Source of the DNA: Ahaetulla prasina
Taxonomy: Eukaryota; Chordata; Lepidosauria; Squamata; Colubridae
NCBI RefSeq assembly: GCF_028640845.1
Contig: NC_080542.1
Coordinates: forward strand, 15,207,901-15,271,900
Reading direction: 5' to 3'
DNA length: 64,000 nucleotides
Position 1 is the stretch's first letter. Each line of letters starts with the position of its first letter. This document shows positions 23,425-34,590 of this stretch, piece after piece. The position numbers and the translations under genes were made by a program. Under the pieces are notes generated by a model that saw only the letters and a program-made list of their open reading frames with translations, did no database searches and had not been told where the DNA came from.

Positions 23425-26400
23425 TTTTATTTTATTTCATTTTGTCACAACAGTATACACAAACATCAACATAAGAAAATCAACACATTATAAAAGAAAA
23501 ATATATATATAAGCAAAAGTATCCAACAACCATGTTAATTTGTTATAGCAAAAGGGAACAATAGGACAGGAACGGTAGTCACATTTGTTGATTCCATGCA
23601 TTGCATTTATAGCTTTACTTGGTGATTTATACTATTTTAAGTAGGTATCTCCAATTTAAAGCTCCAAACAATTTTCAGACAGATATTTTACAATAACATG
23701 ATTTATGCTATATTTATAAACAGTAGATATTTTAACCTTTGGCTATCAACCAGTATCTTATTATCTTTACTTTGTTATTTTACTTCTCTTACGCTACTTT
23801 TGCTTATATATATATTTAAAAATGTTTTTGTAAAAGGTAATATAGTATCTAGGTTAGTCACCTAGTCATCAAATTTTAATTAAATATTTCTAATATGTTT
23901 GGAATCTACTTTTCTCTGAAGTCCATGTTAATTTCTGCTAATGCCAAATCTGGATCTACTGACCAAGTCAAATCAGAACCCTGAAAGATGTATGTCAGGG
24001 GCAGTGACGGAAAGCTCCGCCCACACACCCGGATGTCACCACGGAGACTGCACATGTGCAGAAGGTTTATTTATTATTTATTTATTTATTATTTAAATTT
24101 GTATACCGCCCTTCTCCCGAAGGACTCAGGGCGGTTCACAGCCAAGTAAAAATACAATACTATAAATACAAATTAAAATACAATTAAAAAACTTATTAAA
24201 ATTGGCCAGAATTAAAATTTAGAACTAAAACCCATTAAAACCCATTAAAACACTAACCCAGTCCAGCGCAGATGAATAAATAGGTTTTAAGCTCGCGGCG
24301 AAAGGTTCGGAGGTCCGGAAGTTGACGAAGTCCTGGGGGGAGTTCGTTCCAGAGGGCGGGAGCCCCCACAGAGAAGGCCCTTCCCCTGGGTGTCGCCAGA
24401 CGACACTGTCGCGCCGATGGCACCCTGAGGAGCCCCTCTCTGTGAGAGCGCACGGGTCGGTGAGAGGTATTCGGTAGCAGCAGGCGGTCCCGTAAGTATC
24501 CCGGCCCTATGCCATGGAGCGCTTTAAAGACATTCACCAACACCTTGAAGCGCACCCGGAAGGCCACAGGTAGCCAGTGCAGCCGACGAGGATAGTGTCA
24601 CCCGGGAGCCACGAGGGGCTCCCTCTATCACCCGCGCAGCTGCATTCTGGACTAACTGTAGCCTCCGGATGCCCCTCAAGGGGAGCCCCATGTAGAGAGC
24701 ATTGCAGTAGTCCAGACGAGACGTCACAAGGGCGTGAGTGACTGTGCACAAGGCATCCCGGTCTAGAAAGGGGCGCAATTGGCGCACCAGGTGAACCTGG
24801 TGGAAAGCTCTCCTGGAGACGGCCGTCAAATGGTCTTCAAAAGACAGCCGTTCATCCAGGAGAACGCCCAAATTGCGCACCCTCTCCATCGGGGCCAATG
24901 ACTTGCTCCCAACAGTCAGCCGCGGACTCAGCTGACTGTACCGGGATGCCGGCATCCACAGCCACTCCGTCTTGGAGGGATTGAGCTTGAGCCTGTTCCT
25001 CCCCATCCAGACCCGTTCTGAAGGTTCTGTGCATGCGCAGAAGGGCTGACCGCAAGTGAAGCAAGCACACACACTCACAGTTCTGAACCAGTAGAAAAGG
25101 TAAGTGGATCGCACTACTGATATATGTAGTCTCCCCTTCTGGAAATGTCTTAACCTTTGAGGCACATGAAGTTGCAAACCATTCTATATTCAAATATGCT
25201 ATGAAAATTCAATCATCCTGGGTCACCATTTCGGAATCATTTATTAATTCAGTTTTAACATAAATTAACCACTCAAGAGAATCTTGTACATTCAGAGACA
25301 CTGCATGATGCTAATTAAATGAAGCTGGCTTCGTAATAGGGGTCTTTGGTGACTGGTAGGAAAACTGTTAATATACTTGTATCTGTTACACAGGGGATGT
25401 TACAGATTGCAATTTTTAGGAAGCTGAGTGTTACTAAAGTGTGCCACTTTGCATAGTGTTGCTATTTGAGGTCCTGCTTCTAAACTCCAACTTTCCAGGA
25501 AATCATGTAAACTCAGGGACAGAGTTTTTCTTTATATTTTGTAAATCCCCCTTGATAGAAATCTGTCTTCTAATCAGTGCAAATATTTTGCATTGGTTCT
25601 TTATTTTAGGGTTATCATATTCATGAGTCACTTTGAAAAAACAGTCATTGTATGCCTGCAATTCCTGAAAGAACTTTCTGAACATTGAAGCACTAAGTAA
25701 AAATAAAATGAATTATTCACCATGGTTTAATATTGGTGCCAAAACTACCTGATTAAACATGGCAGGCCAGATGATCTCCTCTGCATAAATAGTAAGAAGA
25801 TTTTCAGGGAGAGTCACTGGAGCTATCTTTCCAATTTTGATTCGATGAAATGATTGGTTTGGGAAGGTGACCCAGTTGATAACATCAAATCCAGTTGCTA
25901 GCTCTCCTCTTTCGTCAAAGGAAACCATTTCTCCAGCACTGTTGTTAAATGAAACAGCTTTCAGATACCAATGGAACTAAATGGAAATCATTAAAAGAGA
26001 TTTATAACAACTGGAAATAATGAGCAAGTATGAATGAAGGATCTTTCATAAATTAGGTGTTATCCTTTTAAGGCAGACCAATCAGCAAATATAATATGAG
26101 GACTATTTATTGTTATGAGGTATGATAACATTAACTTGAATACCTGCAGGAATTTCCTTCTATTGCAGAATTAGTCTCTCTCTCACTCTCTCTTCTTTCC
26201 CGGTACTAAATTGGCATTTACTTTCTCTTAACAATCTTTCTAATGTCTTTTGCATCCTTTCTAAAAAGAATTTAGGTATTTAGAAGTCCTTTAGTATTCT
26301 CATGCATGTTGGAAGCATGCATGAGATAATATTATAATCTATGTCAGTTGGAATATTGACTCTTAATGGCACCCTGGTTACTTGCTGTTGCTCACAAGCT

Positions 26401-29400
26401 CTGGTGTACTGAAATATTGTGAGCATTGGATCTATGAAGGGCCAACAAAAAATAGTTGTGGTCTGTTTATTTATCTCTCTTCAATGCCATCCTTTCTTTT
26501 TGTTCTTCTTTTTATTTCTTTTTATTCTTTTTTTGTTATTCTTTTTTCAGCAAATGAACCAGCAAACATGTGGAAAACTCTTAAAAATATCACCGGCTAT
26601 GGCAAACCTCCTTCCCAGGCTGAAGGTAATCAACAACTGGCAGATGACCTGAATGAGTTTTACTGCAGGTTTGAAAGGAAACTACAGCCACCTATCTCCA
26701 CAACCCCCATCTCAGACACACCAACAACAGCCAAGCCTCCTACAACTGACCCCATTTCATTGGGTTCACAACCCCTAGTGATTACAGAAAAGGAAGTGCA
26801 GGACCTATTTCACAGACAAAAGCCAGGAAAAGTTCCAGGCCCAGACAAGATAACGCCTTCTTGCTTAAACGTCTGTGCTGACCAATTGGCCCCCATCTTC
26901 ACCCATATTTTCAATAAATCACTAGAGATGTGTTATGTTCCTTCTTGCTTCAAATGCTCTACCATCATCCCAGTGCCGAAGAAGCCCACCATCAAGGAAC
27001 TGAATGACTACAGACCAGTTGCTCTAACATCTGTAGTCATGAAAACCTTTGAAAGGTTAGTGCTTTCCTACTTGAAAATCATCACGGATCCGCTGTTAGA
27101 CCCCTTGCAATTTGCATACCAAGCAAACAGATCAACAGATGATGCTGTTAATATGGCTCTGCACTACATCCTACAGCATCTTGAGGCTCCAAAGACCTAT
27201 GCAAGGGTCCTTTTTGTAGACTTTAGTTCAGCATTCAATACCATCATTCCAGACATTCTTCTAACTAAGCTAAACCAGCTACAGGTACCGGAACAGACTT
27301 GTAAGTGGATCACAAGCTTCCTAACAAACAGGAAGCAGCAGGTGAAGCTAAGCAAGATCACATCAAATACCTGTACAATTAGCACAGGGGCCCCCCAAGG
27401 CTGTGTGCTCTCCCCACTTCTCTTCTCTCTGTATACCAATGACTGCATCTCCAATGATCCATCTGTTAAGCTACTGAAGTTCGCAGATGACACAACAGTG
27501 ATTGGTCTCATTCAAGACAATGACGAATCCGCATATAGACAAGAGGTCGAACGACTAGCCTTATGGTGCAACCAAAACAATCTAGAACTGAACACACTCA
27601 AAACCATAGAAATGGTGGTAGACTTTTGGAAAAACCCTTCCATACTTCCACCTCTCACAATACTAGACAACACAGTATCAACAGTAGAAACCTTCAAATT
27701 TCTAGGTTCTATCATATCTCAAGATCTAAAATGGACAGCTAACATCAAAAACATCATTAAAAAAGGACAGCAAAGAATGTTCTTTCTGCGCCAACTCAGT
27801 AAGCTCAAACTGCCCAAGGAGCTGCTGATTCAGTTCTACAGAGGAATTATTGAATCTGTCATTTGCACCTCTATAACTGTCTGGTTCGGTTCTGCAACCC
27901 AACAAGAAAAACACAGACTTCAGAGGATAATTAGAACTGCAGAAAGAATAATTGCTACCAACTTGCCTTCCATTGAGGACCTGTATACTGCACTAATCAA
28001 GAAGAGGGCCGTGAAAATATTTACAGACCCCTCGCATCCTGGATATAAACTGTTTCAACTCCTACCCTCAAAACGACGCTATAGAGCACTGCACACCAGA
28101 ACAACTAGACACAAGAACAGTTTTTTCCCGAAGGCCATCACTCTGCTAAACAAATAATTCCATCAACACTGTCAAACTATTTACTGAATCTGCACTACTA
28201 TTAATCTTCTCATAGTTCCCATCACCAATCTCTTTCCATTTATGACTGTACGACTATAACTTGTTGCTGGCAATCCTTATGATTTATATTGATATATTGA
28301 CCATCAATTGTGTTGTAAATGTTGTACCTTGATGAACGTATCTTTCCTTTTATGTACACTGAGAGCATATGCACCAAGACAAATTCCTTGTGTGTCCAAT
28401 CACACTTGGCCAATAAAAATTCTATTCTATTCTATTCTATTCTATTCTATTCTATTCTATTCTATTCTATTCTATTCTATTCTATTCTATTCTTATGTAT
28501 TTCATACTCTTCTCTTCACTGTGGAATCAAGAAGCAGGACCCCAAGCAAATAATCAAGACTCACTGCAATGCCCTTCCTTCCTTCCTTCCTTCCTTCCTT
28601 CCTTCCTTCCTTCCTTCCTTCCTTCCTTCCTTTCTTTCTTCCTTCCTTCCTTCCTTCCTTCTTTCCTCCCTCTCATAATCTTCTCCTCACTGTGAAATCA
28701 GAACCCAAGCAAATAATCAAATACAATTACTGTATTCATTGTTAATGTAGGACACTGAAAATATTCCATCCAGAAACTAATGAAGGGAATTTCTGCAGAG
28801 CTTATATTTCAAAAAGGAGGGCAAAATGATGCTTACATACCTATTCATAAGTAATTACATAATAGATCTCGTTACTTCCAGCTTAACTGTTATATAAAGA
28901 GAACAATGGTCTTACTTAGAAGAAGCATTTGCATCATAAGATTCAGAGGTTCCTAGTGGAATGTTTTGATAAAACTATCACAAACCACTGTGGGACACAA
29001 AGACATGTTCCTTATATCCTATTAAACAGTCCCATTCATTTGGAAACTGATTTACCCCATACTCTTCCAAAACTCTTCTTGAATTAGCATTTGACATTGC
29101 CTCTTTCTCATTGTGCATTGTTTAATGTTATCCGGAATTATTATTTGAAGTTCTGACATATCACTTATGAGTTAGTTCAGCTTCAGAATACTCTTCTTAA
29201 TTATTCAACTCCAAAATACTAGTTGAACATTTGTATTACTGGCCCTTATATAAAGGTGTATTTTCATTCATGTTGTTTTTACCTGCCAAGACTGTTGATT
29301 GAGTTCCCAAGCAGTTCCTCTTTTTCTGCTCTTAGATGAAAGCATGGCTTGCAGAGCATGGGCCACTGCATAGACAGCATTGTAAATGCTATAACTTTGC

Positions 29401-32400
29401 CCAGTTATACTAGACTCAAGCACAGATTCAGGAAGGGTCTCCAGTGACTCCTCACCAGTGCATTGATTGTCACTGTCCTCATCTAACCCAGCATTTGGGA
29501 AAGAACATTCAAATGCATTTTCCCAAAACACTCTTGTCAAACTGTCCTCTTCTGAAGAAGAAGGCTTTCTCATCTGAATAAATTTCTTAAGCCCTAATAT
29601 TTCCTTTGAGGAAACTGCCAATGATAGTGCACCATGGATGAAATCCAGGCCCCTGTATCTTTGAAAGGGGATTGATGTGAATTCCATCTGTGCTGGCATG
29701 ACCCAAACTTTATCTTTTCTCTTCATTGGCATGTCTTCATATTCTGAAATAAATGGAAACATTCTAAAAAGGGGTATATCCTCATTTTCACAATATATGA
29801 TTACAACATTGGTAGTACTTCTCATTATAGCCTGATACAGCAAAACATAACCATTAAGTTGAATTTCAACATCCTTGGCAACAGATTCCTTTGGCAATTC
29901 TTCCATGAAATCAAAACAGATGCCTTTTTTAGAAAATATATCAAGCCTATTCTCTATCAACCTTTTCCCCTTTTCACGGTTTGGGACAATGAGCCCAATC
30001 CATTTCCACTGGAAGTGAAGCAACAATTGGATCAGCCCCATAATTTGAAGGTCTTCATTTGGAAATAATTGATGGAAGAAAGCAGCTTGTATGTTGTCAT
30101 CTATCTCTGCAGTTGAACCATATATGAGCTAAAAAAAAAGAAGAAATTAGAGTATATACTTCCAAATCACTTATGTCTATTTTAAGGATCGTATTTAAAT
30201 ATTAAATATTAAATTCTCCAGGCAAGGGCAGAATTGATTACCATTTGCATATTACCATTTGCATATTCCAGTACAATTTCTATGATAATTGTTTCTTTTT
30301 GTTTTAATAATCAAAGCTCCAGAAATATATGAACTGCAAGAATGAATATGAACCTCTGAATTATGCTATGTTTACACATCTTTCAGTGACATTTAACACT
30401 GCCAACAATGCGGCTACCCTTCAAAAAGACCTTGACTTTGTGTCGGAATGGTCAAAAAATTGGCAACTCCAAATCTCAACCAGCAAATGCTTTGTCTTAC
30501 ACATTGGAAAAAAAAGACATCAGAACACTAAATACGAGCTTGATGGACATTACCTTGTAGATGACCCTCACCCCATCAAAGACCTTGGAGTTTTCATATC
30601 AAACGATCTAAGTGCCAAAGCCCACTGCAACTACATCGCCAAAAAAGCTTTAAGAGTTGTAAACTTAATTTTGCGTAGCTTTTTCTCCAGAAAGATTATA
30701 CTACTAACCAGAGCATATAAAACATTTGCTAGACCAATTCTCGAATACAGCTCGTCTGTCTGGAACCCACACTTCATTTTGGACATTAATACAATTGAGC
30801 GTGTCCAGAAATATTTTACAAGAAGAGTTCTCCATTCCTCTGATCACAATAAAATACCTTATGCCACCAGACTTGAAATCCTGGGTTTAAAAAATTTAGA
30901 ACTCCACCACCTTCGGCATGATCTGAGTATAACTCATAAAATCATCTGCTGCAATGTCCTTCCTGTCGAAGACTACTTCAGCATCAATCGCAACAATACA
31001 CGAGTACACAATAGATTTAAACTTAAAGTGAACTGCTCCAATCTTGATTGTAGAAAATATGACTTCAGTAACAGAGTTGTTAATGCCTGGAATGCACTAC
31101 CTGACTCTGTGTTCTCTTCCCAAAATCCCCAAAGCTTTAACCAAAAACTATCTACTATTGACCTCACCCCATTCCTAAGAGGTCTGTAAGGGGCGTGCAT
31201 AAGAGCACCAGCGTGCCTACCGTTTCTGTCCTAATGTTCCCTTTGATTGTATCCAATTTGTATGGTTATTTCATGCTTATACTTATATATAGTGTTTGAC
31301 AAATAAAATAAATAAAAATAAATAAATAAATAATTTACCCTGTAAATTAGATATACACAACTTTCTAGCATTTTGAATCATTCCTCTCTTTCCCACCCTG
31401 GATGAAATATATTTTGATGTATAGCTTGATTGTGATTTTAACTATATGAGGCAATGTTCGTTATCCCTTTGTTTCAATGTTTCTGAAACTAGTAGCATTC
31501 ATAAAAATAAAAGTTTGGAAAAGAAATTAATTAAATCAAGTAAGAAATACCGTATTTGGATTTGACTTCTTTCTTTATGGGATGGCTCTTACCTGTGGGA
31601 TCTTATATATACTCAGAATGTTTGACATGAACTGACCAATGTAAGCATTATGTCCTGCGATCACAGATATTACATTGTCCTTGAGGTCACATTTGTAGTT
31701 TGGGATGAATCTTCCCTTTGTAGAGAGAAGATCCAAGGTAGCCAAATAGATCCATCTTGCCAGGATGTAGCTATTGGACATATGGATACCGAGGGTCATA
31801 TTAGGCAGGATCTTGGAATCCTCATTGATTTCTTTGATTGCAAAGTCCAACGCCAAGATGTGCTGGTAGTTTTGCATATGAAATCTGAAATGAGTTTTAG
31901 AACAACTGTAGCCACATCTGGAATTGGCTGCATTGTAATTGTATCACACAAGTTTAGATTGTAGAGGCCACAAGCAGTGATACAGGCAGATGTACTAGTA
32001 CCAAACAAACCATTTGTTTAAAATATTCAAGAAAGAGGTCAAAGCAATATAACAATCTATACGCATTCAGGCAGCCCAATTGCACAACGCAATAAACATC
32101 AATAATTAGGTTCCCCCCCCTTAATTTGGAGGTTCAGATTTAATTTTACATCCTACCCCAATATTCTACTTGACTTATTCAACACAGTGGAAATTTCTGA
32201 GGAATATTTGATAGAATATCTGCAGGTAGGACTAACTGCAATAATGCACACCTTAATATATTGCTGGTATGAAGCAATGCTCTGCAGGCAATTATTTCAT
32301 TTGTACTTCATTGAGTTAAAGCCATATGAAAAAAAAGTATTACAATTACACTGATTCCTGCTAAAATGGTACCGAAGCAGGTATTATAAGCAATAGAAAT

Positions 32401-32843
32401 AAAAACACATCGGAAAATAACTTGCATAAGAGATGGAAATTGAAGCAATACTATTGAGAAATAATAGTGCTGGATAGGCAATTTAACATTCACCCTCTAT
32501 CCTAATTCAGTCATGTCACAGGCTTTAACTTTTTTCTGTATTTGCATTACTGAAAAACAGGAATTCCATACATGAAATCATCAACCAGTTCATCTGATGG
32601 ACTTCTTCTGAATGTTACTTCATCAGACATCATGTAAACTTGAGACGAAATGCCTGCAATGACCAAATCTTCTGAATGATATCGCTTGTGCTGAATAAAA
32701 GGTTGGTTTCCTACAGAACATTTAGCAAGGGTTTCATCAGCTTCTAAATAGAAGGACAATATTGCTACAGATGCAAAGAATAATATCATTTTGGAGACAA
32801 ATTTATCTCTCAGCCCTCTGTTCACTCCCTTAGAATTAAGCAT
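17686..32843 (-). CDS. VMN2R: Vomeronasal type-2 receptor, intact six-exon gene (gene A)
   Basis: Class C GPCR expected in basal vomeronasal neurons, binding peptide or protein chemosignals. Six exons on the minus strand: 32789-32572 (or from ATG 32843), 31884-31593, 30128-29283, 25976-25749, 21956-21830 and 18581-17686. All introns are GT-AG and the phases (2, 0, 0, 0, 1) join without a break. From ATG 32789 the product is about 868 aa, the normal V2R size: signal peptide, Venus-flytrap domain (about 30-520), cysteine-rich NCD3G (529-570) and 7TM (about 590-850). Introns are filled with LINEs, microsatellites and a solo LTR. It is the only copy in the window with no disabling change. Regulation is not visible from sequence. 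Expression is not shown by this evidence. Confidence 0.88.
18704..18815. repeat. (CTTC)n grading into (CCCT)n microsatellite
   Basis: Over 100 bp of pyrimidine tetranucleotide repeat just upstream of gene A exon 6, in intron 5. It creates spurious glycine/arginine/glutamate frames on the other strand. Confidence 0.97.
19010..19340 (+). mobile_element. CR1 LINE 3' end
   Basis: Contains the CR1 3' phrases GACAAGAAGCAGTGGATGGA, AGGAGAAATTTTCTGACAGG and GACTAGAAGACCTCCACGGT. Related to 21479-21650, 35155-35255 (reverse), 56650-56870 (reverse) and 62800-63295. Confidence 0.8.
19374..19640 (+). mobile_element. L2-type LINE 3' end
   Basis: Starts inside the C-terminal codons of the L2 ORF (CAACTTCCGGACCTCCGGAC) and ends in the 3' stem-loop CCCTGAGTCCTTCGGGAGAT followed by AGGGCGGTA and an (AATA)n tail. 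5'-truncated. Confidence 0.8.
19641..21170 (-). mobile_element. Older L2-type LINE, interrupted by a solo LTR
   Basis: Reverse-oriented L2-like 3' region with the antisense signature ATGTTCCAGAGAGAGGGAGC and GACAGGAAGGCCATAACCAC, continuing on both sides of the Gypsy solo LTR at 20232-20768. Removing the LTR and one CGGAT restores continuity. Confidence 0.65.
20227..20773 (-). mobile_element. Solo Ty3/Gypsy LTR with CGGAT target duplication
   Basis: A 537-bp LTR (20232-20768), TG..CA, flanked by CGGAT (20227-20231 and 20769-20773). On the minus strand it starts with codons for an acidic stretch containing [10 protein letters not shown] and later, in another frame, [19 protein letters not shown]. 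The frame change is at or near a 10-G run (20558-20567). A TATAAAAGG box follows the coding-like part. It is related in layout but diverged from the LTRs of the Gypsy element at 50110-55593. Confidence 0.88.
21479..21650 (+). mobile_element. CR1 LINE 3' fragment
   Basis: CR1 3'UTR phrases AAGTGGAACAACTTGCCTGC and GACTAGAAGACCTCCAAGGT are present. Strongly 5'-truncated. Confidence 0.8.
21830..21956 (-). CDS. VMN2R: Gene A exon 5: cysteine-rich NCD3G
   Basis: A 127-bp exon with an ATAG acceptor and a GTAAGA donor. It reads [19 protein letters not shown], then [20 protein letters not shown], with the full set of linker cysteines. It ends in phase 1, so the aspartate codon is completed by exon 6. 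Confidence 0.92.
22432..22935 (-). mobile_element. L2-type LINE 3' end
   Basis: The minus strand encodes the C-terminal part of the L2 polyprotein ([42 protein letters not shown]) followed by the L2 3' stem-loop and (AAAT)n tail. 5'-truncated. Lies in intron 4 of gene A. Confidence 0.85.
22936..23365. other. Intron 4 of gene A, nothing recognised
   Basis: AT-rich unique-looking intron sequence with no coding signature. Confidence 0.5.
23370..23600 (-). mobile_element. CR1-superfamily LINE 3' end with (TTTA)n tract
   Basis: A (TTTA)n tail (23375-23425) followed by TTTTGTCACAACAGTATACA and AACAATAGGACAGGAACGGT, matching the 3' ends of the LINEs at 43739-45395 and 58570-59987. A short 5'-truncated copy. 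Confidence 0.75.
24075..25015 (-). mobile_element. L2-type LINE, 3' part of ORF
   Basis: The minus strand carries L2 reverse-transcriptase C-terminal sequence: [52 protein letters not shown], then after a frameshift [18 protein letters not shown] and [18 protein letters not shown]. The 3' stem-loop is at 24107-24135. It is GC-rich compared with its AT-rich surroundings. Confidence 0.88.
25749..25976 (-). CDS. VMN2R: Gene A exon 4
   Basis: A 228-bp phase-0 exon with a TTTAG acceptor and a CAG/GTAGTT donor. It reads [39 protein letters not shown] and [11 protein letters not shown], the last part of the extracellular ligand-binding domain. Confidence 0.92.
26490..28493 (+). mobile_element. CR1/L3-type LINE with open RT frame and (ATTCT)n tail
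   Basis: A 5'-truncated LINE inserted in intron 3 of gene A. Unit 2 has no LINE at the matching place (about 46240). One open frame runs from the insertion start to 28157 and covers reverse transcriptase: [52 protein letters not shown] and the catalytic FADDTTV, then a C-terminal region ending [18 protein letters not shown]. Endonuclease is absent. The 3'UTR ends GGCCAATAAAAATTCTATTC and expands into a 16-unit ATTCT microsatellite, as reported for snake CR1 LINEs. The open frame suggests a young insertion. Confidence 0.85.
28415..28493. repeat. (ATTCT)n microsatellite seeded by the LINE tail
   Basis: About 16 near-perfect ATTCT units continuous with the LINE 3' end. The same tail is only about 2 units at 37502-37515 and about 3 units in the reverse copy at 15241-15255. 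Confidence 0.97.
28570..28672. repeat. (CTTC)n microsatellite
   Basis: Pyrimidine tetranucleotide repeat. The paralogous tract in unit 2 is at 46243-46334, where it ends in (ATCC)n. Confidence 0.97.
29283..30128 (-). CDS. VMN2R: Gene A exon 3: ligand-binding domain core
   Basis: The large 846-bp phase-0 exon of V2Rs. It starts after TTTTTAG with [20 protein letters not shown] and contains [48 protein letters not shown] and [19 protein letters not shown], ending SWQ before GTAAAA. It is open throughout. Against gene C's exon 3 (46954-47799) I count roughly 25 amino-acid differences in about 260 residues. Confidence 0.93.
30389..31329 (+). mobile_element. CR1-superfamily LINE 3' half in gene A intron 2
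   Basis: 5'-truncated LINE. It encodes the C-terminal RT part ([54 protein letters not shown]) and ends with an (AAATA)n tail. The aligned site in unit 2 (about 48040) is empty. Same family as 39830-40828, 43739-45395 and 58570-59987. Confidence 0.85.
31593..31884 (-). CDS. VMN2R: Gene A exon 2
   Basis: A 292-bp exon with an ATTTCAG acceptor and a CAG/GTAAGA donor. It reads [40 protein letters not shown] and [19 protein letters not shown], ending KIPQ. Open throughout. Confidence 0.93.
32572..32843 (-). CDS. VMN2R: Gene A exon 1: signal peptide
   Basis: The exon ends in phase 2 at a GTATGG donor. Two in-frame ATGs exist: 32843 ([15 protein letters not shown]..) and 32789 ([15 protein letters not shown]). 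I favour 32789 because the following residues form a normal signal peptide. The longer start adds 18 polar residues. The mature part reads [19 protein letters not shown], then [15 protein letters not shown]. Confidence 0.88.
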
Positions 32844-32998
32844 TTCAAATAGGACAGCCTGAGATACAGTGTTCCATGAGGCTGCTTTAAAATAAAAGTT
32901 TACTTTTTTAAAAAATCAGAATGACAGGACTTTGTCTGTATCCTTGGAGAAAAAAGAATATTGCATTTTTGTTGCTGTGGAAATACATTACGTTTAAT

Positions 32999-33046
32999 AT
33001 TATTATTTATTAGATTTATAAACCACCCTTCTCCCGAAGGACTCAT
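32999..33046 (-). mobile_element. Ultra-short L2 3' tail insertion
   Basis: About 46 bp comprising only the L2 3' stem-loop region (CCACCCTTCTCCCGAAGGAC, reverse) is inserted into the unit 1 spacer. The aligned unit 2 sequence around 49707 lacks it. Confidence 0.65.
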
Positions 33047-34261
33047 ATTTTCCGTAACTCCTTAGAGATTGAAAACAAGAATGCATAACTGATAATGACT
33101 GTACAGGTCTAGACGTGCTCAAACTGACTTGTGATACACAGGCTATTGTAACCTGGAATTAAGGACAAAATAATAATGACGGGGATGGAAAGCACTAAAT
33201 GAGAAATGTAAAAGGTTTCTTCTCCAGCATCTGCAGTTGGCTTCCAACTGAGAAAACAGCTGAATTCAAATGAAAATTTCAGTCATGATTAATTAAACAA
33301 CAAAGTAAATCAAATCAAATTGCATTCAATGAAATTTGGATCTCACTATTACGAATCATCTTTCTCTTCGGATATTCTAAAAATAATAAAATTACTCAAA
33401 GTACTGGTATTGTCTGAATTTTGCTTGATATCCCTTTTGGTCACCAATGTGCTTATTTGTGTCACACTTACATTATGAGCATTAGCACCACATACATAAT
33501 TCTTCAATACAGATTTTCCCTTTTGGGGAAATCAATAACAGAACTAAAATTTACTTCTATTTCTTGGCACATTTCGGGCATTCCCTTCTCTTCTATCTGG
33601 GTCCTTGATTGAAGTCCAATTTCAGAGAGAAAGAGAGATACAGAGAGGAAGAGAGAGGGAGGCAGAGGAGAGAGAGAGAGAGGGAGGGAGGGAGGGAGGG
33701 AGAGAGACCCATACACTTTATGTGTATATACATACACATAAATATAAATGTATAAATCTATACATACATAGATCTTTTCCAAACTTTGATGTTTCAGTAA
33801 AAGAGAATATTTGTAGCCAAGGGTTGAACTGTGGACCGTAGTGCTCTCTGAGCTTGGTTATTTTCTTGCAGATTTTTCATTAAATTAGTCATCTGTACTA
33901 CAAAAAAGTGGGGTTTGCTCTCATTGTATATAGTGGCTAGCCCTGTCAGTGAGACCTTCATGATTCCTAGATTAGGCTGTTGTTTATTGTTAGCTTGTTT
34001 GACTGCATTACTAGTTTGTTGATTGGACTTGTTTACTTGATTGTTGGTTTAGCATTAATCTTTCTGTTGATTGCTGGTGACAAGGTATTTTAAACTTATT
34101 GTTTTCTTTTTGGCTTTTTGATTGTCTCTTTTGAATGATATATAGTTGTTGTTACCTCTCTACGCATGTTTGGATTTGCTTGGTCTCTGATTCTCAGTTG
34201 AAACTATGGTTTCCCTCTTGAAACTATGGTTAAATCATTCCATGTGTTCTGACATGGAAAT

Positions 34262-34590
34262 CGTTAAGAGTTTATTGCAAAAATCAAATCCAGAAAGCAC
34301 ACACGGCAGACTGATGCAGCAGGATTCATTACCTTCTTTATATACATAACAAATAATTTACAATACCAACAGCAGATTTCTTCCAACGTGGTAGTTCAAC
34401 AGAGAGACAAGACCAAACTTGTTTGCTAGACTCAGAGCTGAGCAGAGAGCTAAGCCATGCCCAGATTCCTTCCATGCCCTCATTGGCTGACCCAGTTGCC
34501 ATGCCTATTCATTGGCTGACCTTGTTATCATGTCTATTCATTGGCTAACCTTGTTACCATGTCTTCCCAGTCATGAATATTCTGACAGAA
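34262..34590 (-). mobile_element. LTR-like block, shared with unit 2
   Basis: Similar to 57009-57384, which runs TGTCAGAGTTTG to TATTATGACA with a TATATAAAG box on the minus strand. Present in both units, so it predates the duplication. I found no clear target duplication, so the assignment as a solo LTR is tentative. Confidence 0.4.

Noticed and set aside
33504..33841. Overlapping frames on both strands near a GA-rich tract
   Set aside because: Low-complexity translation of a (GA)n/(GGGA)n microsatellite in the spacer.
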